Source of the DNA: Prevotella sp.
Lineage (GTDB): Bacteria > Bacteroidota > Bacteroidia > Bacteroidales > Dysgonomonadaceae
Assembly (NCBI GenBank): GCA_031260865.1
Contig: JAISKQ010000319.1
Location: forward strand, 1-5,900
Direction: 5' to 3'
Length of the DNA: 5,900 bases
Under the pieces are notes generated by a model that had not been told where the DNA came from, did not search any database, and saw only the letters and a program-made list of their open reading frames with translations. This document shows, piece by piece, positions 1 to 5,731 of this stretch; the first letter of the stretch is position 1, and every line of letters starts with the position of its first letter. The position numbers and the translations under genes were made by a program.

Positions 1-83
1 TAATAAGGAGAAAGTTTTGAGTTTATGAGAGTTCTAACATGTAAGTTTACAAGAAGAAGAATGGCGCGAAATGGTGTTACCCG

Positions 84-110
84 AAACTGTTACTTTTGTC
101 ACTTTTTTAG
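84..110 (+). repeat. Direct repeat copy 1, with promoter-like TACTTTTG
   Basis: First of two copies of a 27-base direct repeat. The first 19 bases, AAACTGTTACTTTTGTCAC (84-102), are identical in both copies, and a T-run ending in TTTTTAG follows. The only mismatch is T103 against C179. TACTTTTG at 91-98 fits the Bacteroidota -7 consensus TAnnTTTG exactly. No TTTG -33 box is seen at the usual 19-21 base spacing, so promoter function is a suggestion only. Confidence 0.7.
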
Positions 111-159
111 AAATATAGTAAACTTGAACTCTAGTAAACTACTTACTGCTGCTGACTGA

Positions 160-186
160 AAACTGTTACTTTTGTCACCTTTTTAG
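160..186 (+). repeat. Direct repeat copy 2, with promoter-like TACTTTTG
   Basis: Second copy of the repeat, offset by 76 bases from the first. The offset is not a multiple of three, so the two copies cannot be repeats within one reading frame; this favours a DNA- or RNA-level role. TACTTTTG lies at 167-174 and would place a transcription start near 180, leaving a rodA leader of about 100 bases. The -33 region around 140-147 is a poor match to TTTG. The palindrome CAACCGGTTG follows directly at 187-196. Confidence 0.7.
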
Positions 187-196
187 CAACCGGTTG
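187..196. repeat. 10-bp perfect palindrome CAACCGGTTG
   Basis: A perfect 10-base palindrome directly after repeat copy 2. If the -7-like element at 167-174 is active, this site would lie at or just past the transcription start, a position compatible with an operator. No regulator can be named; palindromes of this size also occur by chance. Confidence 0.4.
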
Positions 197-244
197 TTAT
201 TATTGGTTTTTAGATATTGACTGTTTAAATTGCTTCGCGAAACT

Positions 245-256
245 TCCCCATGGGGA
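245..256. repeat. 12-bp perfect palindrome TCCCCATGGGGA
   Basis: A perfect 12-base palindrome lying 24 bases before the rodA start and 2 bases before AAGGAG. In RNA it could fold as a 4-bp stem with a CAUG loop close to the ribosome binding site. A smaller palindrome, TTCGCGAA, lies at 234-241. These GC-rich blocks stand out against the A/T-rich surroundings. A role as operator or translational control element is inference. Confidence 0.45.
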
Positions 257-258
257 TT

Positions 259-264
259 AAGGAG
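259..264 (+). promoter_or_regulatory. Possible rodA ribosome binding site AAGGAG
   Basis: AAGGAG is a good match to the anti-Shine-Dalgarno sequence, but it ends 16 bases before the ATG at 281, roughly twice the usual spacing. No closer alternative start exists in the rodA frame because a TGA at 278-280 directly precedes the ATG. Either the spacing is tolerated, as Bacteroidota depend little on Shine-Dalgarno pairing, or the motif is incidental. Confidence 0.4.
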
Positions 265-280
265 CTATATAACTGATTGA

Positions 281-1738
281 ATGTATCAAAGAGAAGAAGA
301 ATATATAAAGAAAAGCGTTGACTGGTTTTCCATTACATTGTATATCGTAATGGTATTATTCGGTTGGTTTAGTATCTATGGCGCCAGCTACAATTACGAA
401 CATGTAACCAGTATGTTCGATTTGTCGGGAAGAGCCGGGATGCAACTGATTTGGATTGGGACATCCTTGGTTTTAGGCTTTATTATATTAAAATTAGATA
501 GTAATTTGTACGATATATTGGCATATTACATATATGTCGTCTTTATAGTGCTCCTTATGGTTACGATTGTAATATCCACGGATATCCGGGGGTCTCGGTC
601 GTGGCTCAAAATAACGGAGACCGTTCAAATCCAGCCTGCTGAATTAGCTAAATTCGCGGTTGCTTTGGCATTAGCTAAATTTTTGAGCGGATATAATTTA
701 AAATTGCTTACAAGCAAGAATTTATGTATCGTCGCGGGACTGATATTCCTTCCCATGCTATTGATTATTTTGCAAAATGAAACAGGGTCAGCCCTTGTAT
801 ATACTGCCTTAATCTTGATGCTTTACAGGGAAGGTTTACCGGGTATCGTTTTATTTTTAGGCTTTTCGGCTATTATTTTCTTTGTCGTAGGTCTTAAATA
901 CTCGGAGACTGATATCGGGATTATTTCCACAGGGACGTTTATTTCGATAATATTGGTTATCCTTATTTGCGCGGCGCTGATAATTAGCTATCGTCAGGAT
1001 AGGGGAACAGCCCGGAATATTATAATAGGCGCGCTTGCTTTATTCGGCGTTTCATTTATTGTATCACTATTAGATGAAAATATTGATTTCGGGATAGTAG
1101 CCTTGGGTGTACTGGGAATTATGGTCGCTTATCTATTGATTTTAGCAAAAAAATATTGGTCAAAAATCTATCTCCTGATAGCCGTATTTGCTATCGGTAG
1201 CATCCTATTCGTCAGTTCGATAGATTATATATTCGGAGATGTGATGCAGCCTCACCAGCAAACGCGTATAAAGGTTGCTTTGGGGATGGAGGATGACCTG
1301 ATGGGAGCCGGATATAATGTAAACCAATCGAAGATAGCGATTGGTTCGGGCGGTTTTATAGGAAAAGGATATTTGAACGGAACACAAACAAAATTGAAAT
1401 ATGTTCCGGAACAAGATACGGATTTCATTTTCTGTACAGTAGGGGAAGAACAAGGCTTTGTAGGTTCAATATTTGTCCTTTTACTCTTTTCAGCGCTTAT
1501 TTTGCGCCTGATTTTTTTGGCCGAACGGCAGAAGAATACATTTGGGAGGGTTTATGGATATTGCGTCGCGTGTATAATCTTTTTCCACATGGCGATAAAT
1601 ATAGGGATGGTAACAGGGCTTACGCCTGTAATCGGTATTCCTTTACCTTTCTTTAGCTATGGAGGTTCTTCTTTGTGGGGTTTTACGATCTTATTGTTTA
1701 TATTCCTGCGTATTGATATGGCAAGGAAGCGAAGATAA
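281..1738 (+). CDS. rodA: RodA, SEDS-family peptidoglycan glycosyltransferase
   Basis: Polytopic inner-membrane enzyme that polymerises lipid II into glycan strands for side-wall growth, normally paired with the transpeptidase PBP2 (MrdA) and the MreBCD elongasome. SEDS hallmarks are visible: RGSRSWL (103-109), IQPAELAKFA (117-126, conserved Glu121), QNETGSAL (165-172), and PEQDTDFIF (376-384), whose Asp381 aligns with the essential Asp of E. coli RodA (HTDFIF motif). GEEQGFVG (388-395) and IPLPFFSYGGSS (453-464) follow. At 485 residues it is over 100 longer than E. coli RodA (370); the extra sequence is mostly hydrophobic and lies around 185-315, which fits Bacteroidota RodA. The start is fixed by a TGA directly before the ATG; the next Met (24) would cut into the first membrane segment. 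RodA rather than FtsW is chosen for the TDFIF/GxVG and LPFFSYGGSS style and the length. No partner elongasome gene is in view; the gene converges on the ABC importer. Confidence 0.93.
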   Translation: MYQREEEYIKKSVDWFSITLYIVMVLFGWFSIYGASYNYEHVTSMFDLSGRAGMQLIWIGTSLVLGFIILKLDSNLYDILAYYIYVVFIVLLMVTIVISTDIRGSRSWLKITETVQIQPAELAKFAVALALAKFLSGYNLKLLTSKNLCIVAGLIFLPMLLIILQNETGSALVYTALILMLYREGLPGIVLFLGFSAIIFFVVGLKYSETDIGIISTGTFISIILVILICAALIISYRQDRGTARNIIIGALALFGVSFIVSLLDENIDFGIVALGVLGIMVAYLLILAKKYWSKIYLLIAVFAIGSILFVSSIDYIFGDVMQPHQQTRIKVALGMEDDLMGAGYNVNQSKIAIGSGGFIGKGYLNGTQTKLKYVPEQDTDFIFCTVGEEQGFVGSIFVLLLFSALILRLIFLAERQKNTFGRVYGYCVACIIFFHMAINIGMVTGLTPVIGIPLPFFSYGGSSLWGFTILLFIFLRIDMARKRR

Positions 1739-1748
1739 AAACAATTAG

Positions 1749-1760
1749 TCGGTATGCCGA
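1749..1760 (+). terminator. Small hairpin after rodA (weak terminator candidate)
   Basis: TCGGTATGCCGA begins 10 bases after the rodA stop and is a near-perfect palindrome (4 bp TCGG/CCGA plus a possible G-U pair). It has no following T-run, so as an intrinsic terminator it is weak. It may work together with the larger inverted repeat that begins at its last base. Confidence 0.25.
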
Positions 1761-1812
1761 TGTGCCAATTGACGCGAAGCGGAAAAAGTATTTAATTGAC
1801 ATATTGGCACAT
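1760..1812. repeat. Inverted repeat between convergent genes
   Basis: ATGTGCCAAT (1760-1769) and ATTGGCACAT (1803-1812) are perfect 10-bp inverted arms separated by 33 bases. They fill most of the 73-base gap between the convergent stops of rodA and the ABC ATPase, and the right arm touches the ATPase stop codon (1814-1812). The position suits a bidirectional transcript end or 3' stabiliser, but the loop is long and neither side has a strong T-run. The loop contains a second copy of AATTGAC (1767-1773 and 1794-1800), allowing alternative pairing. Confidence 0.4.
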
Positions 1813-2843
1813 TATCTTATCGGTTCATTGACGGGTTGTTTTCTAAGAAAGGACGCGAGTTGTTCAAAATCAGAAAATTCGGTTTTGGAATCCTCCATTA
1901 TAACGATAATGGAATTTGGGGAATGGACGGTAATTGAGAAAGAGGCTTCGGTTTGATTCTTTGTAATTGAAAAACCATGCTTTTCTAACATATTTTTAGT
2001 CCAATGATAGAATATCCCTTCGGCATCGAGATATACTTTTCTATCATTCGTTCTTTTAGGCAGGTAATTACCTGTGTATCTGTCGAATACAATATTTTTC
2101 CCCTTAAAGAAATGATCCATCTTCCCGGAAAGCACAATATCTTCGGTGACTCCGCTAACCAGCCCGTTATCTCTGGATAAGAGCCATAAGCGGTCGGCTA
2201 AGAGTAGAGCCATATCAATATCATGCGTCGATAGCAATATGGTTTTTCCCTGATTAACAGCAAGATAATGCAAAAGATTCATGATTTCTATCCGACTTTC
2301 TATATCAAGAAACGCGGTAGGCTCATCTAATAATACAATCGGACATTCCTGAGCTAATGCTTTAGCTATCATAGCTTTCTGACGTTCTCCATCCGAAAGT
2401 TCAGCCATATAAGATTTGGCTTTGTGCGCAATACCGACGTCTTCCATTGCCTTTTGTACGACTTCTTTATCTTTTGTCGTCAATTGACCGAAAAAGCCTG
2501 TGTACGGATAGCGTCCGAGTTCCACTAACTCTCTGACTAATAGCCCTCCTGTTGATGTCTTATCAGTCAAAACCAAGCCAAGCAGCCGGGATAGTTCCTT
2601 TTCATTGATAGTCGCAATCTCCTTATCGTTCATATATATACTTCCGTCTAATACCGGCTGTGAGGCGCTTATCGTGCGCAGCATCGTCGATTTACCTGCT
2701 CCGTTAGCTCCTATCAAGCAAACAAGCTCACCCTTGTATAAATCGAACGAGAGGTGCTTATAGAGTGTATTGTTATCTCTATGCTTGGACTTTAGATAAC
2801 CAATACTAATATCTCGGGCTTTGACTACAGCTTCCATGTTCAT
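1812..2843 (-). CDS. ABC transporter ATP-binding protein, FecE/BtuD/HmuV-type
   Basis: Cytoplasmic ATPase that powers the importer whose permease is encoded 9 bases upstream. Walker A GANGAGKST is at 45-53, the ABC signature LSDGERQK at 149-156, Walker B IVLLDEP at 169-175, D-loop FLD at 178-180 and the switch histidine His207 in LSTHD. VRELVELGRYPYTGF (103-117) is typical of the haem/siderophore/cobalamin uptake group. Where PQ is usual for the Q-loop, the sequence has LTDK (92-95), so the canonical glutamine is missing; from memory, Bacteroidota homologues often have T-D/E-K/R here. After about residue 250 there is a roughly 90-residue C-terminal extension (FDRYTGNY, then a mixed alpha/beta stretch to the end), also seen in Bacteroidota members; its role is unknown. 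The start at 2843 is followed by a second ATG at codon 3 (2837); neither has a clear Shine-Dalgarno. Substrate cannot be read from this subunit. Confidence 0.92.
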   Translation of the reverse strand: MNMEAVVKARDISIGYLKSKHRDNNTLYKHLSFDLYKGELVCLIGANGAGKSTMLRTISASQPVLDGSIYMNDKEIATINEKELSRLLGLVLTDKTSTGGLLVRELVELGRYPYTGFFGQLTTKDKEVVQKAMEDVGIAHKAKSYMAELSDGERQKAMIAKALAQECPIVLLDEPTAFLDIESRIEIMNLLHYLAVNQGKTILLSTHDIDMALLLADRLWLLSRDNGLVSGVTEDIVLSGKMDHFFKGKNIVFDRYTGNYLPKRTNDRKVYLDAEGIFYHWTKNMLEKHGFSITKNQTEASFSITVHSPNSIIVIMEDSKTEFSDFEQLASFLRKQPVNEPIR

Positions 2844-2852
2844 TATCAGCGT

Positions 2853-3884
2853 TTAATTGAAGTATTGTATTTTCTTTTGATTCAGAATCACATATATAAT
2901 AACCGGCGCGCCGAATATGGGCGTAACAGCATTTAAGGGCAACACGCCATTGTTTCCGGGCAATACGCATATCAGATTGCATAATAGAGCCATTGCCGAT
3001 CCGGCCAATATAGTAACGGGAAGCAAGGACTTGTGGTTGGATGTGCCTAATAATAACCTGGCAATGTGCGGAACTGCTAATCCGATGAATGCGATAGGAC
3101 CGCAGAAAGCGCATGTGATAGCGGTAATCAAACCTGCGCAAAGCAGGAGCAGGAATCGGATTAATTTGATATTCACGCCTAAATTCGCCGCGTATCTTTC
3201 CCCTAATAATAAAGCATTCAGTGGTTTAATCAGCAGTATGGACAAGAGTAAGCTTATGCTCACGATTATGCAATAGAATGGCAATTGTTCCATCGATATA
3301 CTTGAGAAGTCGCCCATTCCCCATATCATAAACGAGTAGGCGTCTTCACTTGTACTCCAGAACTTGAGAATAGATATGATGGACGATGTGAGATAGCCTA
3401 TCATAATACCGATAATCAACAGCATAACATTGTTCCTGATAACGGATGCAAATCCCATGATGATGGCAAGGATTATTCCCGCGCCAACAAATGCCCCCAA
3501 AACAATACTCATTGAGTAAGAAAAATCGAATCCACCGACAGAACCTATACTGTTCCCCATCAATAGAATGACCAATGCGACGCCAAGGTTTGCTCCGGAA
3601 CTTATACCCAATATGCCGGCGTCGGCTAAGGGATTTCGGAAAGCCGTTTGTAATAATAGCCCGGAAACAGCGATTGCACCGCCTGAAAACAACGCCGTTA
3701 TCGCTTGAGGCAAACGCGACTGAAGCACAATATACGACCAAGCCTGTTTTTCCACTTCGTTTCCTTGCAATATTTGGAAGATAGCTTTAACTGGTATTGA
3801 TACAGAGCCTATAAATAGGTTTATCACAAATAGCAGAACTATGCTTGTTATGAATAGTAAACTATATGTTAGTCCTTTGGACAT
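2853..3884 (-). CDS. FecCD/BtuC-family ABC importer permease
   Basis: Inner-membrane permease, probably a homodimer with about ten membrane helices per chain, forming the channel for haem, ferric-siderophore or corrinoid uptake. Length (343 residues) is normal. Family landmarks: SRLPQAITALFSGGAIAVSG (56-75), LQTAFRNPLADAGILGISSGA (78-98), LGERYAANLGV (227-237, the region contacting the ATPase), GPIAFIGLAVPHIARLLLG (262-280) and LPLNAVTPIFGAPVIIYVIL (315-334). It is followed after 9 bases by the ATPase gene on the same strand, so the two are surely co-transcribed. Upstream lie only 60 bases to the dipeptidase stop, containing a hairpin; I see no binding-protein gene. The leader just before the ATG is A/T-rich with no Shine-Dalgarno, as is common in Bacteroidota. 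The substrate is undetermined, since the family motifs are shared by iron and B12 systems. Confidence 0.93.
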   Translation of the reverse strand: MSKGLTYSLLFITSIVLLFVINLFIGSVSIPVKAIFQILQGNEVEKQAWSYIVLQSRLPQAITALFSGGAIAVSGLLLQTAFRNPLADAGILGISSGANLGVALVILLMGNSIGSVGGFDFSYSMSIVLGAFVGAGIILAIIMGFASVIRNNVMLLIIGIMIGYLTSSIISILKFWSTSEDAYSFMIWGMGDFSSISMEQLPFYCIIVSISLLLSILLIKPLNALLLGERYAANLGVNIKLIRFLLLLCAGLITAITCAFCGPIAFIGLAVPHIARLLLGTSNHKSLLPVTILAGSAMALLCNLICVLPGNNGVLPLNAVTPIFGAPVIIYVILNQKKIQYFN

Positions 3885-3913
3885 ATAAATTGATTGTTTA
3901 TTGTTTTAGCAAG

Positions 3914-3938
3914 AAGCCCCTCAAACGTGGAGGGGCTT
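3914..3938 (-). terminator. Terminator-like hairpin after the C69 dipeptidase gene
   Basis: AAGCCCCTC (3914-3922) and GAGGGGCTT (3930-3938) form a perfect 9-bp GC-rich stem with a 7-base loop. On the minus strand it begins 6 bases after the dipeptidase stop codon and is followed by CTTGCT, a broken U-tract. This fits an intrinsic terminator of the dipeptidase transcript, possibly leaky. It also lies just 29 bases before the permease start, so it could act as an attenuator for the importer genes. No convincing TAnnTTTG promoter is visible between the hairpin and the permease. Confidence 0.75.
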
Positions 3939-3944
3939 AACTTC

Positions 3945-5582
3945 TTAATATAATACCTTGTATTTATCGCCGGTTTCTTTTACTACACGCTGATAGAAAT
4001 CCTTTGGATACCCTACACGTTGCGGTGATGAAGGCTTACCATGTTCATTCCGGATAAATTCCCCGTCTTTCTCTTTCCGTACAACGCCATCCATGTATTT
4101 TATGATTAGAAATTCTCCTAATTTCTTCCATCTGTCAAAAGCATATTGTGCCTGATAATCACTGTATTTGGTAAGAAATTGGACAGCCTGTTCAGGCGAT
4201 TTATTGTATAACACCAAAGCCTCTTTTTCTGTACTTTCTTGTTCAGCAAGGAATTTTCCTTCCAGTTCCTTTTGTACTTTTTTCATATCCGGATACATAT
4301 AATCATATTTATTATAAACCATATTCGATACCCAATTGTGAATCCAGAAGCTGGAAGTCCAAGAAAAAGTATATAAATCGCCATTGCCTTCGCGATAGCA
4401 TTCCGGTATTTCTATGATGGAACAGTACATAGGCGTAAATACGGTTTGAGCAGCGTCGTCTGTTCCAAACCAAAGTATTCCACCGATTGAATTAGGCAGC
4501 CATGAACGCATCTGTGACGTAAACACAAAGCCTGTTTGTTGAGTAGCTATCGGGCGTTCGTTGCAATATTGCACCGAATCGGCTTCCCATGTTAACGGAG
4601 CCCAACGATATGGAGATTTGAAAGAACCCGCGCCAATATCATTAGTCCAATCAAGAGCTGTACCTTCATAATGGTCTCTCATCATTTCTTGCAAATCGGC
4701 AAGGGATAATTTCCTGTCGGGTTTGATATACAATGGCATTGGGTCTTGTGTTTTACCTTGCGCGTAAGTCACATATTTAGCCATATCTTTATTGTATCTA
4801 TTAAAGAAGCTCCAGACACGAGCTTCACAGAAACGCTGTCCGCCGAAATCCAGAGGATTATATGCCTTAGCAAAGCTGAAATCGGCTTCTTTACCGGTGG
4901 TGTAATAGCCTTTTTCTCTAGCAAAGGAAATCACGTCTTTGGCATAAATGCAATTATCAGGGTCATTCAACGGGAATTGTTGTATTCTCGCTTGGTTAGC
5001 ATGTGCCGATACACAGTCATCAGGGATACGTACAGCTACCCATACAGCGCCTTTATTATCTTTACCCTTGCCAATCATTTCCAGTACCCATATTTCATTA
5101 GGGTCGCCTATCGAAAACGATTCGCCTCCACTGTAATAGCCATATTCAGCAACCAAATCCGTCATAATTTTTATGGCATCTCTGGCTGTTTTGGCTCTTT
5201 GTAATGTAATATATATAAGGCTGCCGTAATCAATGATACCATTTGTATCTACCAGTTCTTCACGTCCGCCAAAAGTTGTTTCGCCAATTGTCACCTGAAA
5301 TTCATTCATATTGCCGACCACATTATAAGTTTGGCTGGCTTGGGCTATTTCACCCAGATATTTTCCTGAATCCCATTCATAAACTTTTAGCATCTCGCCA
5401 TTGGAATATTTTTTAGCCGGCCAATGGTATAATTCTCCAAACAAGGCATAGGAATCTGCCGAATACGTTATTATTGTAGATCCATCGACAGATGCATATT
5501 TGCCAACTAAAAAATTTGTGCAGGCAAATACGTGAATCTCGCAGACTAAACAAAATAACATTAAAAATGATAATTTCCTCAT
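3945..5582 (-). CDS. Secreted C69-family dipeptidase (PepD-like)
   Basis: Peptidase family C69 enzymes are N-terminal-nucleophile hydrolases that split dipeptides and short peptides. Residues 1-20 form a signal peptide (Arg2-Lys3, hydrophobic core, cleavage after VFA). Cleavage would expose Cys21 in ACTNFLVGKYASVDGSTI, the expected catalytic N-terminal cysteine. Family segments follow: GNMNEFQVTIGETTFGGR (90-107), GDPNEIWVLEMI (159-170), WVAVRIPDDCVSAHANQARI (181-200), YNPLDFGGQRFCEARVWSFF (241-260) and QQTGFVFTSQMRSWLPNSIG (348-367). About 545 residues is near the size I expect for Bacteroidota members and longer than lactobacillus PepD. The C-terminal part (about 430-500) is charged and helical. 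Export suggests work in the periplasm or outside, feeding amino-acid or peptide uptake. The start at 5582 keeps the positively charged signal N-region; Met8 would lose it. It lies upstream of the importer genes on the same strand, separated by a hairpin. Confidence 0.93.
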   Translation of the reverse strand: MRKLSFLMLFCLVCEIHVFACTNFLVGKYASVDGSTIITYSADSYALFGELYHWPAKKYSNGEMLKVYEWDSGKYLGEIAQASQTYNVVGNMNEFQVTIGETTFGGREELVDTNGIIDYGSLIYITLQRAKTARDAIKIMTDLVAEYGYYSGGESFSIGDPNEIWVLEMIGKGKDNKGAVWVAVRIPDDCVSAHANQARIQQFPLNDPDNCIYAKDVISFAREKGYYTTGKEADFSFAKAYNPLDFGGQRFCEARVWSFFNRYNKDMAKYVTYAQGKTQDPMPLYIKPDRKLSLADLQEMMRDHYEGTALDWTNDIGAGSFKSPYRWAPLTWEADSVQYCNERPIATQQTGFVFTSQMRSWLPNSIGGILWFGTDDAAQTVFTPMYCSIIEIPECYREGNGDLYTFSWTSSFWIHNWVSNMVYNKYDYMYPDMKKVQKELEGKFLAEQESTEKEALVLYNKSPEQAVQFLTKYSDYQAQYAFDRWKKLGEFLIIKYMDGVVRKEKDGEFIRNEHGKPSSPQRVGYPKDFYQRVVKETGDKYKVLY

Positions 5583-5605
5583 AGTTTAATTTTTTGTTAC
5601 GAGCG

Positions 5606-5613
5606 TAAAGATA
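5606..5613 (-). promoter_or_regulatory. Possible -7 promoter element for the dipeptidase
   Basis: Read on the minus strand this is TATCTTTA, seven of eight bases of the Bacteroidota -7 consensus TAnnTTTG. It ends 23 bases before the dipeptidase ATG, which would give a very short leader with no Shine-Dalgarno. No TTTG is found at the expected -33 spacing; in so A/T-rich a region the match could be chance. Confidence 0.3.
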
Positions 5614-5665
5614 CTTCATTTAATTTATTTATAGAATTAATCTATAATTGAAAATGCATCCAACA

Positions 5666-5731
5666 TAATATACATTTGTGTATAATACGGTTTTAAAAGA
5701 TCAATATTAGTGTATTTACAAATGTATATTA
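5666..5731. repeat. 14-bp inverted repeat upstream of the dipeptidase
   Basis: TAATATACATTTGT (5666-5679) and ACAAATGTATATTA (5718-5731) are perfect inverted arms separated by 38 bases. The core ACAAATGT recurs once more at 5783-5790. The spacing between arm centres is about 52 bases, close to five helical turns, so two bound dimers could lie on the same face of the DNA. A regulatory role is inference; low complexity raises the chance-match rate. Confidence 0.5.

Larger units (their letters stand above)
1..280. other. Gene-free leader upstream of rodA
   Basis: I see no convincing coding sequence here. The first bases (TAATAA) could be the stop of a gene lying to the left, but that cannot be proved from the window. 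The stretch holds two copies of a 27-base direct repeat (84-110 and 160-186), three perfect palindromes (187-196, 234-241, 245-256) and a purine-rich AAGGAG just before rodA. In related Bacteroidales rodA commonly follows mrdA (PBP2) closely. A structured leader of about 280 bases, if wholly untranslated, suggests that rodA has its own promoter and perhaps post-transcriptional control; this is inference. Confidence 0.6.

Noticed and set aside
25..159. Small plus-strand frame of 44 codons (starts MRVLTCKFTRRR)
   Set aside because: It spans one copy of the direct repeat, has no ribosome binding site at normal spacing and no recognisable motif. Its Cys/Phe-rich part simply comes from translating the repeat.
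1205..1453. Minus-strand open frame inside rodA
   Set aside because: Antisense shadow of the conserved catalytic-loop region of RodA; no protein-like pattern.
1762..1956. Plus-strand open frame after rodA
   Set aside because: It mostly overlaps the 3' end of the ABC ATPase in antisense and starts within the inverted repeat; no independent support.
2806..3276. Open frames overlapping the permease in other frames on both strands
   Set aside because: They overlap strongly conserved FecCD coding sequence and show no family features.
3346..3784. Further open frames overlapping the permease N-terminal half
   Set aside because: Arg/Cys-rich shadow translations of a membrane protein gene; the FecCD frame is clearly the real one.
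4746..5204. 152-codon plus-strand frame inside the dipeptidase gene
   Set aside because: Antisense to conserved C69 motifs; no ribosome binding site or domain.
5520..5582. Lipoprotein signal reading of the dipeptidase N-terminus (VFAC)
   Set aside because: Phe at -2 is a poor lipobox, and Cys21 is expected to be the catalytic N-terminal nucleophile, whose amino group must stay free. An ordinary signal peptide is the better reading.
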